Shown here in pieces: positions 12,628-22,787 of a DNA stretch of 64,000 nucleotides. The translations under genes were made by a program, and so were the position numbers. Each line of letters opens with the position of its first letter. The stretch's first letter is position 1. The DNA is taken from NCBI GenBank assembly GCA_001599595.1, contig BCHH01000007.1, positions 2,805,093-2,869,092 of the forward strand. The letters are read 5' to 3'. The notes beneath the pieces are model-generated. The model had not been told where the DNA came from. It made no database searches and was given only the letters and a program-made list of their open reading frames with translations. Source of the stretch: Beverwykella pulmonaria. Lineage: Eukaryota; Ascomycota; Dothideomycetes; Pleosporales; Melanommataceae.

Positions 12628-14001
12628 CTAAGCATGTCCATTTCCATTCGCAACAACTCCGTTCTTGACCTTGGACCCCACGACCGCCCTCTCAAGCGCC
12701 TGCAGCACATCGGCCTCGAGATCGATCTCGTCCTCGATCCCGCAGCTGACGCGGACAAGATCGTCGTACACGCCCGCTGCCTCGCGCTGCTCCTTCGGGA
12801 TACCGGCGTGTGTCATTGCGCCGGGGACCTCGACGAGCGACTCGATGCCTCCTAGGGATTCCGCGAGCGTGAAGATCTTGGTGCTCTGGCAGAACCGCTC
12901 GGCTGCCTCATGGCCACCTCGGATGCGGAACGACAGCATGCCACCGCCCATGCCGTTACGGTGCTGTTTCAGCGTGACTGCGTACTGCGGGTGCGAAGGT
13001 AGACCGGGGTAGTTGACAGCGAGGACGTGGGGTGACGACTGCAGTGCTTTGGCGATGGCGGTAGCGTTCTTGGTCGCCTCCCGCGCACGCAGATGCAGTG
13101 TTTTCAGGCCACGGTGTGCAAGCCAGCTATCGAATGCGGACGGAACTGCACCGATAGCGTTCTGCAAGAACGTAAGGCGGTCGTAGAGCTCAGGGGAGTT
13201 GAACGCCGCGCAGCCCATCACCACGTCCGAGTGTCCGTTGATGTACTTTGTAACCGAGTGCACGACGATATCGGCGCCGTGGTCGAGCGGGTTCTGGATG
13301 TAGGGCGAGAGGAAAGTGTTATCAACAACGACCATGATGCCGTGCTGGTGGGCGACCGAGGCGACTTTGCGGATATCAACAAGCGAGAGTGTGGGGTTGG
13401 ACGGTGTCTCGATCCAGATCAGTTTTGTCTCTGGGCGGATGAGCTCTGCAACGTCGATTTCGAGTGACGGACTGAAAGTCACTTGGACGTTGTGCGAAAG
13501 CGCGACTTTGGTGAAATAGCGATGTGTGCCGCCGTATACGTCGGACACGGAGACTACGTGTGAGCCTGCGGCGAGGGATTGCAAGACTGTAGCTGTGGTT
13601 GCGGAGCCAGAGCTAAAGGCAAGCGCATAGCGGGCGTGCTCGAGGGCTGCGATGGCCTTCTCGAAATTGTCGCGGTTGGGGTTTGAGGAGCGTGCATATT
13701 CATAGTCGCCTACTGGCTTTCCGACACTGGTCTGCGCGAAAGTGGTGGAGAGGGAGATCTGAATGTGTTAGTCGCGACGTCTAGGGCAAAGCAACTATGA
13801 CGATTTCCAAAGTCCAAGGCGACTTTGAGATCTCGCGCCAAATTACAGAGGTAGATAAGAGGTTGTACATACAGATTCGATAACGGCGCCCGTAACCGGA
13901 TCATGGGGACTTCCAGCATGCACAGCAAGCGTGCCAAACCTGTGGACTGGAGAGGGTGCCCGCGGCGGGGTCTCGACGATAGGATGCTCAGAAATCGTCA
14001 T
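12628..14001 (-). CDS. CYS3: Cystathionine gamma-lyase (PLP enzyme)
   Basis: Two exons, 14001-13873 and 13758-12628 (114-nt intron), give 419 aa. The fold-type I Cys/Met-metabolism PLP signature is complete: EYARSSNPNRDNFEKAIAAL, FSSGSATTATVL, DVYGGTHRYF, WIETPSNPTL, VVDNTFLSPY, and the Schiff-base lysine in HSVTKYINGHSD (about residue 214). The C-terminal part reads SLGGIESLVEVPGAMTHAGI then YDDLVRVSCGIEDEIDLEAD, closest to fungal cystathionine gamma-lyase rather than cystathionine beta-lyase or O-acetylhomoserine sulfhydrylase. It splits cystathionine to cysteine, 2-oxobutyrate and ammonia in reverse transsulfuration. The short C-terminal tail after the fold is low complexity. A related homocysteine- or methionine-degrading specificity cannot be fully excluded from sequence. 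Confidence 0.9.
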
Positions 14002-15050
14002 GGTGTCGTGTGTGTGCTGAAAGTGGAGTTTAAAAGACTGGTCAACTACGAATCGATACTGTTGTATGCTCCAGAAGAATTATAGACCTGTAGAGAATTG
14101 AGAAGCGCAACAAAAGTGATCAGGGCGACAATCGACAATAAAAATATTTGTCTTAGCGTCGGCTTCAAGTCCCGATGCTTTGCTTCGCGATGGCGCAATC
14201 GCAATGTCGTGATTGTTTGGCGGTCAGAGAGTTTGCCATGGGGGCGAGACTGCGCGCCATGTCTTTTTATACTTTGGAGAGTGGTACGATGAGTCTTTCC
14301 ACGTTAATAATCACTTTTGATGAGCAATGCGAGTGCCCGCCAGGAACACGGAGAGGCGTCATGTTCGTGATGATGCTCGGTCTGGGGTTAGCTTGGATGA
14401 TGCCATTTAATTCTCCGAATGTGCCAAGGCCGTTGGAATGCGGCTTGGAATATGATTTGGAAGCACACCTGCCGACCCCGATTACCAATGCGGTGTGCCG
14501 TTCCTGAAAGCCATATTGCCGACCACGTCCACCTTCACCGCAATTTCAACCTTCCTAAGTGATCCTAGCATGAGAGGGGAAAGATTCGTGTGGACGTCCT
14601 GGGAGCATCTTTAGGAAGTTGTAATGGTGTGCTGGTAGATGCGAGTAGGGTGTAGTAGTGCAAGCTCAATCCCCATTCCCTCTACATAAACTACACTTGC
14701 CGACCGTATGAGTCTGGCTGGACATGAGGACCCTGTATATCTCCTCGGATGTGGGAACACGCAGCCCATGATAGAGGAAGATGCGCTGGGGAAACTGGTG
14801 CATATTATCGCGGATGAACATCGTATGTTGAAGCGCAGGACAACTATCTCATCAAGCCTTAGGCTGTAAGATAAGACGTGAGACGCAGGTTGCACACAAT
14901 AGCAAGCATACAAGTGTAGCACAGCATCCATCTATGTCTAGCGATAACCTATCGCTCAATTATAATGTTCTATATATGTAAATATATGTACTTGCGACTC
15001 CTCTCTTCGTATCAATTCAGCCGGGTACACGCGTCGTGAATCGTTAATCG
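14002..15050. other. Intergenic region upstream of cystathionine gamma-lyase
   Basis: About 1 kb between two minus-strand genes. It includes the lyase promoter and the 3' region of the ATG14-like gene. Open frames at 14175-14507 and 14611-14931 show no domain and were not called. Confidence 0.45.
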
Positions 15051-16745
15051 TTAATCGTCGGCCCTGCTCTTGACTTTGGTCCATCCACTAGACCCTCTTT
15101 TCTTCTCTTCTCCCTCCGGCCCATCGCCCCCCATTGGACTCGGGGTCGTCTTGTTTGTCGTGGTAGAGGTTAGATAGCTCCTCCCATCATCCAGCCCTTG
15201 GGTGTCTTTCCGCTTGTCTCCGACTACCACCGGGTCCTCGGCGATGAGTTGCTCCATATCTTCCCACTCTTTCTGGTTGACCACGTCCCACTCCTGAGCC
15301 TGCTGCTCGGCGAGTAGGTACGCCTTCAGCTCGTCTTTGACCTTGGTCGGCGTTAGTTTCCATCCGGCCAGATACTGCACGTTCTCTGCCGTATTCAAGA
15401 ATGAATGTGAAGTGGCATGGGACAGCTCTCCGAGCCCGGCGGGACCTCTCATGGGAGGCGTTTTTGAATTCGGTTTCGCTGGCACAATGTCCTTGTCCAG
15501 CGGGTTCTCTGATTTCGGAGGTGTGCGCGTCTCCTGAGATACAAGAAGGCGGTACAGGTTACGGCCCATCGGACAAACGGACTCCCAGTCATCGAAGTCT
15601 TCCTTCAGCCCCTGAGTCCGGCAGAGCCAAGCAATATTGTACGCCAGAAGCGATATGCCTTCTATGAACAAGGCATACGCAGGGGGGTCTTCGGCTGAGA
15701 GATGGCCAAGTGGTCGGTCAAGGAATAGTGTTCGAGGCTTCGGAAGTTGCGTGCGAGCTTCCAGAGTGCGAGATGCCTCTGGGCTATTACTCGACGAATG
15801 CGAGGGCGTGGAGCCCGGAAACGGGACTTTTTTGCCTTGGTAGGACGAGGAGGGAGGAAATATCGTCGGCTGTGGGTAGTCGTTGTGCGGAACCGTGATC
15901 TCGGCAGGAAGACGAACGCCCAGATAAGCAGCGATTCGAACGAGAAGGTGGGCTACGGCGCCTAGTGATGCCGATAGCATGTCGGGTTGTGCGTCTACTC
16001 CTAGGTTACTATCCTTCTTCATCCAGAACATGGGAGTCGTGCCTTTACCTTGCAAATCTCTCAAGTCCCATATCTTGAGGCGCGTACCGGGTCCAATGTT
16101 GAACACGTCCTTGATCCCTCCCTCCTTCGTCTTCCGCCGCGTCAGCTTCAATCCCGCCAGTCTCGCAGCTGTGCTGCAGAGATACGTCCGCATCTCTATC
16201 GTCTGGTGGTGGACGTTATCCGACCTATAATCCATCCTCTTCAGATTCTGCTGGACCTTGTCCAATTCGTTGACTCGACGCGGCTCAATGCCATACGTCG
16301 CAGAGGACAAGTCGGATTTCCGCTGGGCGTTGGCGGCCCGCTTCGTCTCGAGCTGTTTCCTCGCAGCCTCCATCTGCTCGCGCAGCAGGGCTGCCTGTTC
16401 TGTGATGAGCTGGATCCGCTCCTCGATCTCGGCCGTGTCGGCTTTGGTCCGCTGGAGGTTGACATTGTTGGTGCACTCGTGGCGATCGACGAGGAGGCCG
16501 CCCTTCGAGTCGGCCAACGAGACGTGCTGGCTCGACTTGTCGTTGGAGCCCTCGATGACGGCCTGGACATGCTTTCCAACCATGTCGCGGTCTATGAGGC
16601 ACTGGGCCAGTTGGATGCGGGGGAGTTCGATGGCGCTGCGGGCACAGGTGATGCAATGGAACGGGGAGGCAGGGCCGCTGCCCTTGCCACAGATGTCGCA
16701 CTCCATATCGAAGGTGGTCTTGAGCAAGACGCTCTCGTTGTCCAA
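15051..16745 (-). CDS. ATG14: Atg14/UVRAG-family autophagy protein
   Basis: An open frame of 564 aa; the second Met (16706) fits the family start better because it gives MECDICGKGSG. The N-terminus has a zinc-binding pair of CxxC motifs (CDIC and CITC). A coiled coil follows (about residues 110-160: IEERIQLITEQAALLREQ, KQLETKRAANAQ). The conserved Atg14/Vps38 core comes next, with HHQTIEMRTYLCSTAARLAG, LKIWDLRDL, ASLGAVAHLLVRIAAYLGVR and LPAEITVPHNDYP then PPSSSYQGKK. Atg14 recruits the Vps34 PI3-kinase complex I to autophagosome formation sites. An in-frame 48-nt segment (16048-16001, GTAAAG to CTAG) interrupts the conserved run between DLRDLQ and ASLG and is probably an intron, which would give about 548 aa. 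Vps38 is the alternative assignment, less likely given the CxxC N-terminus. Confidence 0.8.
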   Translation of the reverse strand: MDNESVLLKTTFDMECDICGKGSGPASPFHCITCARSAIELPRIQLAQCLIDRDMVGKHVQAVIEGSNDKSSQHVSLADSKGGLLVDRHECTNNVNLQRTKADTAEIEERIQLITEQAALLREQMEAARKQLETKRAANAQRKSDLSSATYGIEPRRVNELDKVQQNLKRMDYRSDNVHHQTIEMRTYLCSTAARLAGLKLTRRKTKEGGIKDVFNIGPGTRLKIWDLRDLQGKGTTPMFWMKKDSNLGVDAQPDMLSASLGAVAHLLVRIAAYLGVRLPAEITVPHNDYPQPTIFPPSSSYQGKKVPFPGSTPSHSSSNSPEASRTLEARTQLPKPRTLFLDRPLGHLSAEDPPAYALFIEGISLLAYNIAWLCRTQGLKEDFDDWESVCPMGRNLYRLLVSQETRTPPKSENPLDKDIVPAKPNSKTPPMRGPAGLGELSHATSHSFLNTAENVQYLAGWKLTPTKVKDELKAYLLAEQQAQEWDVVNQKEWEDMEQLIAEDPVVVGDKRKDTQGLDDGRSYLTSTTTNKTTPSPMGGDGPEGEEKKRGSSGWTKVKSRADD

Positions 16746-17450
16746 GGTGGGGGATCGCGTGTGTAGAGGGAGTAAAGTACCATGGTGAGGACTACCGCAT
16801 GCTTCCAGCTCCAGTGAGAGGAAGAGTCTGGTTGCCTGGTAAGGTGAATCTAGCGGGGAGTGAAAGGGCGTAACGAGGCTACTCTATTCTACCGTATGTA
16901 TCGGGAACGCGATGCGTAGGCAGAAGCGGTGTGTAAGGCGTGCGATCAGGTCAGTCAGGGATCTAGTACCTGCTCTATGTCTATGGAGAGTGTATAGCAG
17001 AGGGTGAGGCGAAAACGATTACGGCGCTCGTCTCTCGACCGAGTGACAAAGAAATCGGGCGCGTGAAGGCGGTTTGGACGAGCGATTGGTACTCGTGCAG
17101 GCTGGAGTGAATCGCGAGTCAGGCACCGCGGGACGTGTGACGCACTTGCCGATGTCGGAAATGGCCAAGTGTATCATGCACGTGACTAGCACCTCATTCC
17201 GCCTTCCATCATGAACGGCTTCCCGACGCCAGCATAGTGAATGGTTAAACACCATACGGTGTCGAAAAGGCTGCCGTGGAATAGATGCTCACCTATCAGC
17301 ACTGGCCCGCACGAACAGCCGGCATTCCAAGCTCCAGCTTGCTACCTATGTCGCTAAAGCGAATCTGAATTCTGTCTTCCTACCAACGCAGCGCAATTCT
17401 ATCCGTTGTTACCTCCGATTGCAACAAGCAGCAAACAACTTGTCAGTGAA
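16746..17450. promoter_or_regulatory. Divergent intergenic region ATG14-like / small conserved gene
   Basis: About 705 bp between divergent starts. It contains both promoters. No other gene is visible. Confidence 0.4.
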
Positions 17451-18092
17451 ATGAACAACAACGAGCTTTCCATACCCGAGGGCCACGGAACAGACATCAT
17501 ACAAGAACCGACTGGACGGCTGAGCTCGACGGACACAGAACGACCACCCAGCGCTCAACGCGCCAACCAGGATGCAAATGACAGGCCGCCTACTAGAGAT
17601 GAAGAAGAACTAGAAGAAGAGGTGCCTGACCCAGCGGAGAAAATTGTCGATTTCAATTGGGACGACCTCGCGCAGCGGTACCATGACAACATCAAGCAAT
17701 GCGAGAGCCAGGAGGCCGAACTCATGCAGGAATGGGAGAACCTCATCAATGTAGCCATATCCCTCCGCAGGTAGGAAATTGCGGTTTGCTGATCTTGAGC
17801 GCAGTACTTCCGGATATGGGCCGAAGCGGGTCACGCCCACGAAACTGGGCGAACATTCGGGCGGTTAGTATGCCTCCTTCGCGTTCTGCACTGCCTTCCT
17901 AAATCGACATCTAGCCTGTCAACTCGCATAGCCTACGTCCAGAACTCCGAGGACAAACTGGAGAGAACGAGGAATCACTGCATGTCCCCTTCCTTCTCCT
18001 TGAGCGAACCTGCACGTGACTAACTTGCACCAGACATCAATGTTGTGAAAGCCTTCGAGAGCGCGATGGACCTCCTCAACGGGATTCGTTGA
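17451..18092 (+). CDS. Conserved fungal protein of unknown function (160 aa)
   Basis: Modelled as four exons: 17451-17750, 17805-17863, 17915-17979 and 18034-18092. The joined frame is exact. Residues 1-65 are acidic and disordered. From about residue 66 the protein looks like a small helical domain: FNWDDLAQRYHDNIKQCESQ, EWENLINYFRIWAEAGHAHE, then STRIAYVQNSEDKLERTRNH and YINVVKAFESAMDLL. I recall this WDDL...YVQNSE...HY..VV.AF pattern from uncharacterised ascomycete proteins but know no function. The third intron (17980-18033) starts GC instead of GT, yet ends with a strong CTAAC branch site and CAG, and only this splice restores the pattern. Longer frames through the first donor are intron read-through. 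Confidence 0.7.
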
Positions 18093-18736
18093 TGCTTATC
18101 AACGCAAGCGCCGTGTACCTTGCTCATCAGGAAAACTCTACCTATGCACAGCCGGTGCTGTAACAAGCACCAAAGCAAAGGCCGGAGAGGTTCGGTATGC
18201 CCTGGACAATGTGGGAACAAAAACACATACCCAGTTTGGGCAACGCGAAGGGACGAAGGGAAACACTCGCATCGACGGCAAACATCGGCCGTAGTCAGCA
18301 AAAAGTGGACAGCAATAGTAGGGGGAAGCGTCCGTCAAGTGAAAACATGCACTGCAGTTCTTTTCAATCCTTTATTTCTTCGCGCTTCGCGCTCATCTAA
18401 CCCTTCATCCGACCCACTCTACGTCAACCCTGAGCTCAAGTCTATGCCATATGCCATGAGGCGAGCCAGCCAAAAAAGGCTCCAGCCAGTGATACCCGAA
18501 ATGAAATACTCTCAATGGTCTTCCACACCCAAGTCTATTTTGCCTCATCGGGCAGGCGGTCAATTATTCAGGATGTGGCATTAACAACAATGGGGAGAGC
18601 CCCAAAAGTCAAGACCCGCAAGAAGATATGCAGAGAGTCCGAACCGATGCCAATAAACCTAGGAATTCATAAAGTAAGGGAGAGCGGAGGTGACTTTTGG
18701 TGGGCGCTTAGATGCACGCTGATATCGAAGATCTGC
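18093..18736. other. Convergent intergenic
   Basis: About 640 bp between converging genes. A 154-codon plus frame (18120-18584) spans it but shows no domain-like pattern and is not called. Confidence 0.45.
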
Positions 18737-20140
18737 TCATAGAAGCGGGTTTGAGCGGTATTCGGGTACGACGCCATTGACCTGAGACTTCTCGGCCTGG
18801 TTCTCGTTCTCGAGCTCGTTGGTAACGCTATCGTCTTGCTCCGCTAACCATTTCTCGGCCTCAAGAGCAGCAATGCAGCCAGACCCTGGTTCACAACGTT
18901 AGCAATGTCCTCGTAATCCTCTTTGAGCTCGGAGCCCGGGTTGGCCCAGATGTACTTACCAGCACTCGTGACAGCCTGCCTATATCGCTTATCCTGGACA
19001 TCGCCTGCCGCAAACACACCCTCGACACTCGTCAAACCTCGGCCTGGTTCCGTGATGAGATAGCCGTCTTCGTCCATATCAAGCTGATCCTTGAATAGTC
19101 CGGTTGCGGGGTCGTGGCCAACAGCGTAGAAAAGTCCTCTGGCCTCAATGGTCTGCTCCTCTTTCGTAACGTTGTTCTTGATGACCAGATGCGTCATGAG
19201 GCCATTCTTCTTCTCCTCGCCCTTGATCTCGACACCGTTCGAATTGTACTTGATCTCAATCTTGGGGTGGGTTGTCAATCGCCGCGCGTTCGTCCTGCTC
19301 GCCCGGAGTTTGTCCCTTCGTACCAAGACTGTGACCTTCTTTGCCTTTTTCGTGAGATATAGGGCTTCTTCCACGGCGGAGTCTCCTCCCCCGATGACGA
19401 CCAGAGGCTGGTCCCTGAACATGGGAAGGGATCCATCGCACACTGCACACGCCGAAACGCCATTACCCCAATACTTCTCTTCTCCTGGTAATCCCAGCCG
19501 TCTCGCCTTTGCACCTGTTGCAATAATCAGGGCGTCGGCGGTGTGTTCTTCCTCTTCGATCTCATCATCGTCACCCATGGGATGTAACCAGTATTTGAAG
19601 GGGCGGGATTTTAGGTCAACTTTGGCGACGGTTTGGGAAATGATCTCGGTGCCGCAGGCTTCGGATTGTTCGCGCATTTGATCCTGTTAGGCGTCAGTCG
19701 CCGTACCAAGCAGGGCCGGACTGGACGGAAAAATCCATACCATTAGCTTCCCTCCCTGAATCTTGGAGAAGCCAGGAAAGTTTTCCACTTCATCGGTGGT
19801 GGTCAATTGTCCGCCCGCAGCAATCCCGAGCGCGAGGAAGCCCTCGTACATGACGGCTACACATGGTTCAGAATACTTTCTCCAGCCAGTACAGGCACAA
19901 GGGTAAACGTACGTTTTAGATCGGCTCTGGCGGCATATATCGCTGCGGTGTGGCCCGCGGGCCCCGAGCTGCGAATAGTCAGCATAACGTCCAAAGTACC
20001 ACCACATTGCCTTGGTGGGGCGTGGACAAACGGAACCGCAAAAGACGCGCCCGAAAACTTACCCGATGACTGCAGAACGAGTTAGCAGAGCTTGGAGGGG
20101 CAGATTGGAAGAAAAACTTACTGACGACTTTTGAATGCAT
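18737..20140 (-). CDS. TRR1: NADPH thioredoxin reductase
   Basis: Six exons: 20140-20122, 20069-20063, 19968-19913, 19856-19741, 19683-18960 and 18885-18737, exactly 356 aa. The start MHSKVVIIGSGPAGHTAAIY gives the FAD-binding GxGxxG, and part of it is supplied by a 7-nt second exon. The redox centre is SACAVCDG (Cys145/Cys148). The NADPH motif is VIGGGDSAVEEA, and the second FAD motif is EGVFAAGDVQDKRYRQAVTSAG, which must be spliced to GSGCIAALEAEKWLAEQ to complete the family C-terminus. The low-molecular-weight flavoenzyme reduces thioredoxin for peroxiredoxins, ribonucleotide reductase and sulfate reduction. The same frame is open upstream to a Met at 20299, adding a 53-residue Arg/Ser-rich leader that resembles a mitochondrial presequence. 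Confidence 0.93.
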
Positions 20141-20299
20141 ATTCCGCGAGTCTGATCTGGTCGTCGAATGCAGGCTCGGTGCGGAGGGGCGCCCCGCGGC
20201 TGGCGGACGCTTGGTCGGTGATGCGCTCGCGGCGATTGGGAGAGAGAACAGAGAGATGAACCGCGAGGAAGTGGCCCTGCGAAACGTAAAGGCAAACAC

Positions 20300-20905
20300 G
20301 GTGGCGGCTGTCGCGTGTTGCGCTGGATTGTGAGGCAGGCGTCAGGAGAGGAAGGCTGCGGTTGGTTTGCGTCAAAGGCCGTGCTGTGTTGGGCTGCGCG
20401 GACGTGTATAAGAGGCCTCGGTCGGCGGCAGAAGGCACTCGAAGGTGATGCTTCAGCGGGCGGGCAATTCGGAGGAGCTAGATGACAGAATCGGCGAGCC
20501 GGGTGTGTGGTACGCACTGTATAGACGTGGGTGCAGGTGGGACAAGGTGGACCAGCGTATTTATTTATTTCAAATGGCGACGTCTTGGGGATCGAAGAAC
20601 GGCCGCCGCCGCCGCCGACACTCGCGGCTTCGATAATTGATAATCAAGCTCAGCGGGACCCTGCACAAACAGGGCCTGTTTCTCATCTCCGATTCATGTG
20701 TCCACTTCCCGAGGTATGGAAAGGTGCTTTGCCGGCACACTGCACGCAAGGACCTGCACATGCCAACCCGCTGTGCGGATTCCGATGGGCCAAGGTCCCG
20801 CTGACGACCGCCAGGTTGGCAAGAGGCAGCGCAATTCATCGACGTTGACCTTGGCTGGCTACGATACGTCTTCTACTATCTGTCCGAGATCCCGTTCCAG
20901 CCAGT
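20300..20905. other. Intergenic, thioredoxin reductase promoter side
   Basis: About 600 bp between the TRR1 5' side and the TRM82 stop. No gene was recognised. Confidence 0.5.
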
Positions 20906-22589
20906 TTAGTCCTCAGCGCCCGCACGCTTCCTCAGGTTTTCGATGCCGTAGAGAATGTCGCGGACTGCTTTCTCATCGGCGAGTCTGGCCTTCGCGTTGG
21001 TGTCAAGTTCTGCGCCCCCGCTATTTGCCTTCCCGGCCCACACTCGGCGATTGAACCATTCCAGTTTCTCCCCCACTGTCGTGTCCTCTCCCCATGAGCA
21101 CTCGTGCTGATATGAAAGACACTGCAGTCGAGACGGGCCCTGAAGCAGTTGTGAGCTCAAGTGACGCCATGTGTCTTCCAGCATCGCTTACCTCATCTAC
21201 ATGGGTCTCTATCGTGGAACCCGGCTTATGCACGTTGTCCACCGCCACAACCGCTGTACATTCACTCGGAGATGGCAATAGGAAGGTCACGCCTAGTGCG
21301 TTCCCACGGAGAGGAAGGACTTCTCCAGACGTCGACGACGACACGCCTAGCGTAAAGCTGAAAAGGGCAGGAACACCTTCGCATGCCACAAGAATCACAT
21401 CCTGCGTCGTGTTACATTCAGTAGTCCATAGCATCGGACACTTGTGAGTCGGGTAATTTACCTTGGGCTGACTACTCGGCACACTCCAAATGCCAGAAAC
21501 CGCAACCTTGAAGCTGTCTTCATCCTCTGGCAGTAGCAGGGCCAGCTGGGGTTGTGATCGGTAATAGTCCAGCACATAATCCCGGATGCAGACCTTCTCC
21601 AGGAGCCTGTAATTCAGCCAATCCCAAATAAATAGACTCGCGTCGCCTCCTCCAGACACGAGAAGTCCAGACTTGGTCAGACACAGTCGGCTGACGAACT
21701 CCTCGTGTCCCTGGCAGAACCCCTCAATGATGTGGGCTTGCGGTAGTCCTCGAGACACGCGGATATGCTCGTCTCGATCTGCGGTTATGATATAGCTGCG
21801 AGAGTCCACCGTCGTGTACGCAATGTCTATGAGCATCGACACGTGGCCGAGGAGAAGCTCATGCTTGAATTTTAATGGCTCTTTTATCTTCTTGGGCCCT
21901 TTGCTTGCCTGTTTGAGCTGCTCTTCTAAGACCTTTCTATTTCTCCCAGAGTGAACAGTAAGAACACTGGCTGCTGGAGTGTACTGTTCTTCACTTTGTC
22001 CGCCTGCTGGAGTTGCATCCGGGCTATCTTCGGGGGATGGGATAAGCGGTAAGGCGTAAACGTCACCGAACTTGTCGGCGCAAAGGATGGTCGAGTCATC
22101 CGAAGTCATGGTAATGGAACAAGGCCTCTTCTCCATGCATCTTGAGGAAAGTTGATGGAGTTGGCACTGGGAGTCGATCTGAAATACACGAATGCACTTG
22201 TCTTCCGCTGTTACCGCTACCACGTGCTGCTTGTCGTTCGAAACAACCAGACAGGAGAAATTCGACGTCGAATCCGCTGAGGGTGATAATTTGATTCTCT
22301 TTCCTGGCCGTTCTTCGGTTTCGTCTTCCGGTGCGGCCACCTGCATCTCTTAGCTGCTTTCCGCAACGAACATTTACTATCAGCTGCCAGCCTTCCTAGG
22401 GAGAAGCAATAGCTGAATCTTCAGAAAACCTACTGTCAAATTAACATTCTCTGCTGCCGGCCACTCTGAAGTATTCCCACTTGAAGACTGGACAAGGAGC
22501 CTTGGCCCGCTAGCGCCAAAGAGCACCCATTCATGACTCTCACCTGTCGAGCGATTGCACGCCGCAATGCACTGATATGGAAAGGCCAT
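20906..22589 (-). CDS. TRM82: tRNA (guanine-N7)-methyltransferase non-catalytic subunit, WD40 protein
   Basis: Exon 1 22589-22434 (donor at 22446 is an alternative), exon 2 22340-21192, exon 3 21121-20906. This gives about 506 aa, or 486 if an in-frame 60-nt segment (21461-21402, GTAAAT to GCAG) is an intron, which is likely. WD40 elements are visible: FSCLVVSNDKQHVVAVTAED, CIRVFQID, YIITADRDEHIRVSR, CQGHEEFVSRLCL, LLVSGGGDASLFIWDW and VACEGVPALFSF. The last exon carries GEKLEWFNRRVWAGK then the ALYGIE-like tail LYGIENLRKR. The YIITADRDEHIRVS blade and the basic nuclear-type KRIKLS stretch are typical of Trm82. It stabilises Trm8, which makes m7G46 in tRNA. The catalytic Trm8 is not in this window. 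Confidence 0.87.
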
Positions 22590-22787
22590 GGTGTTGCAAA
22601 GACGCTTTCTGCGCAGAGGTGCACTGAAGTTTTATGTGAGTGGCCGAGTTGGGGCTAGCATGGCACGGGCCACCCATTTACCGAATCGCTTCCACGCAAC
22701 CTCAAAATTGCTTCAGAGGCTTCCTTCCCTCACTCAAACTCAGCACAAATCCAAGTCCTTAAATATCCTATTCTCTCAACCGTAGAA
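22590..22787. promoter_or_regulatory. Short bidirectional promoter TRM82 / RPP0
   Basis: Only 198 bp separate the divergent start codons of a tRNA-modification gene and a ribosomal stalk gene, so one small region must serve both. A pyrimidine-rich stretch precedes the RPP0 start. Confidence 0.55.

Noticed and set aside
18120..18584. 154-codon plus-strand frame between converging genes
   Set aside because: No domain-like pattern, mixed composition and position in a 3' intergenic region; best explained as a chance frame.
20059..20517. 152-codon minus frame overlapping the thioredoxin reductase leader
   Set aside because: It is out of frame with the reductase and has no domain; the 106-codon frame starting at 20299 is the one in register.
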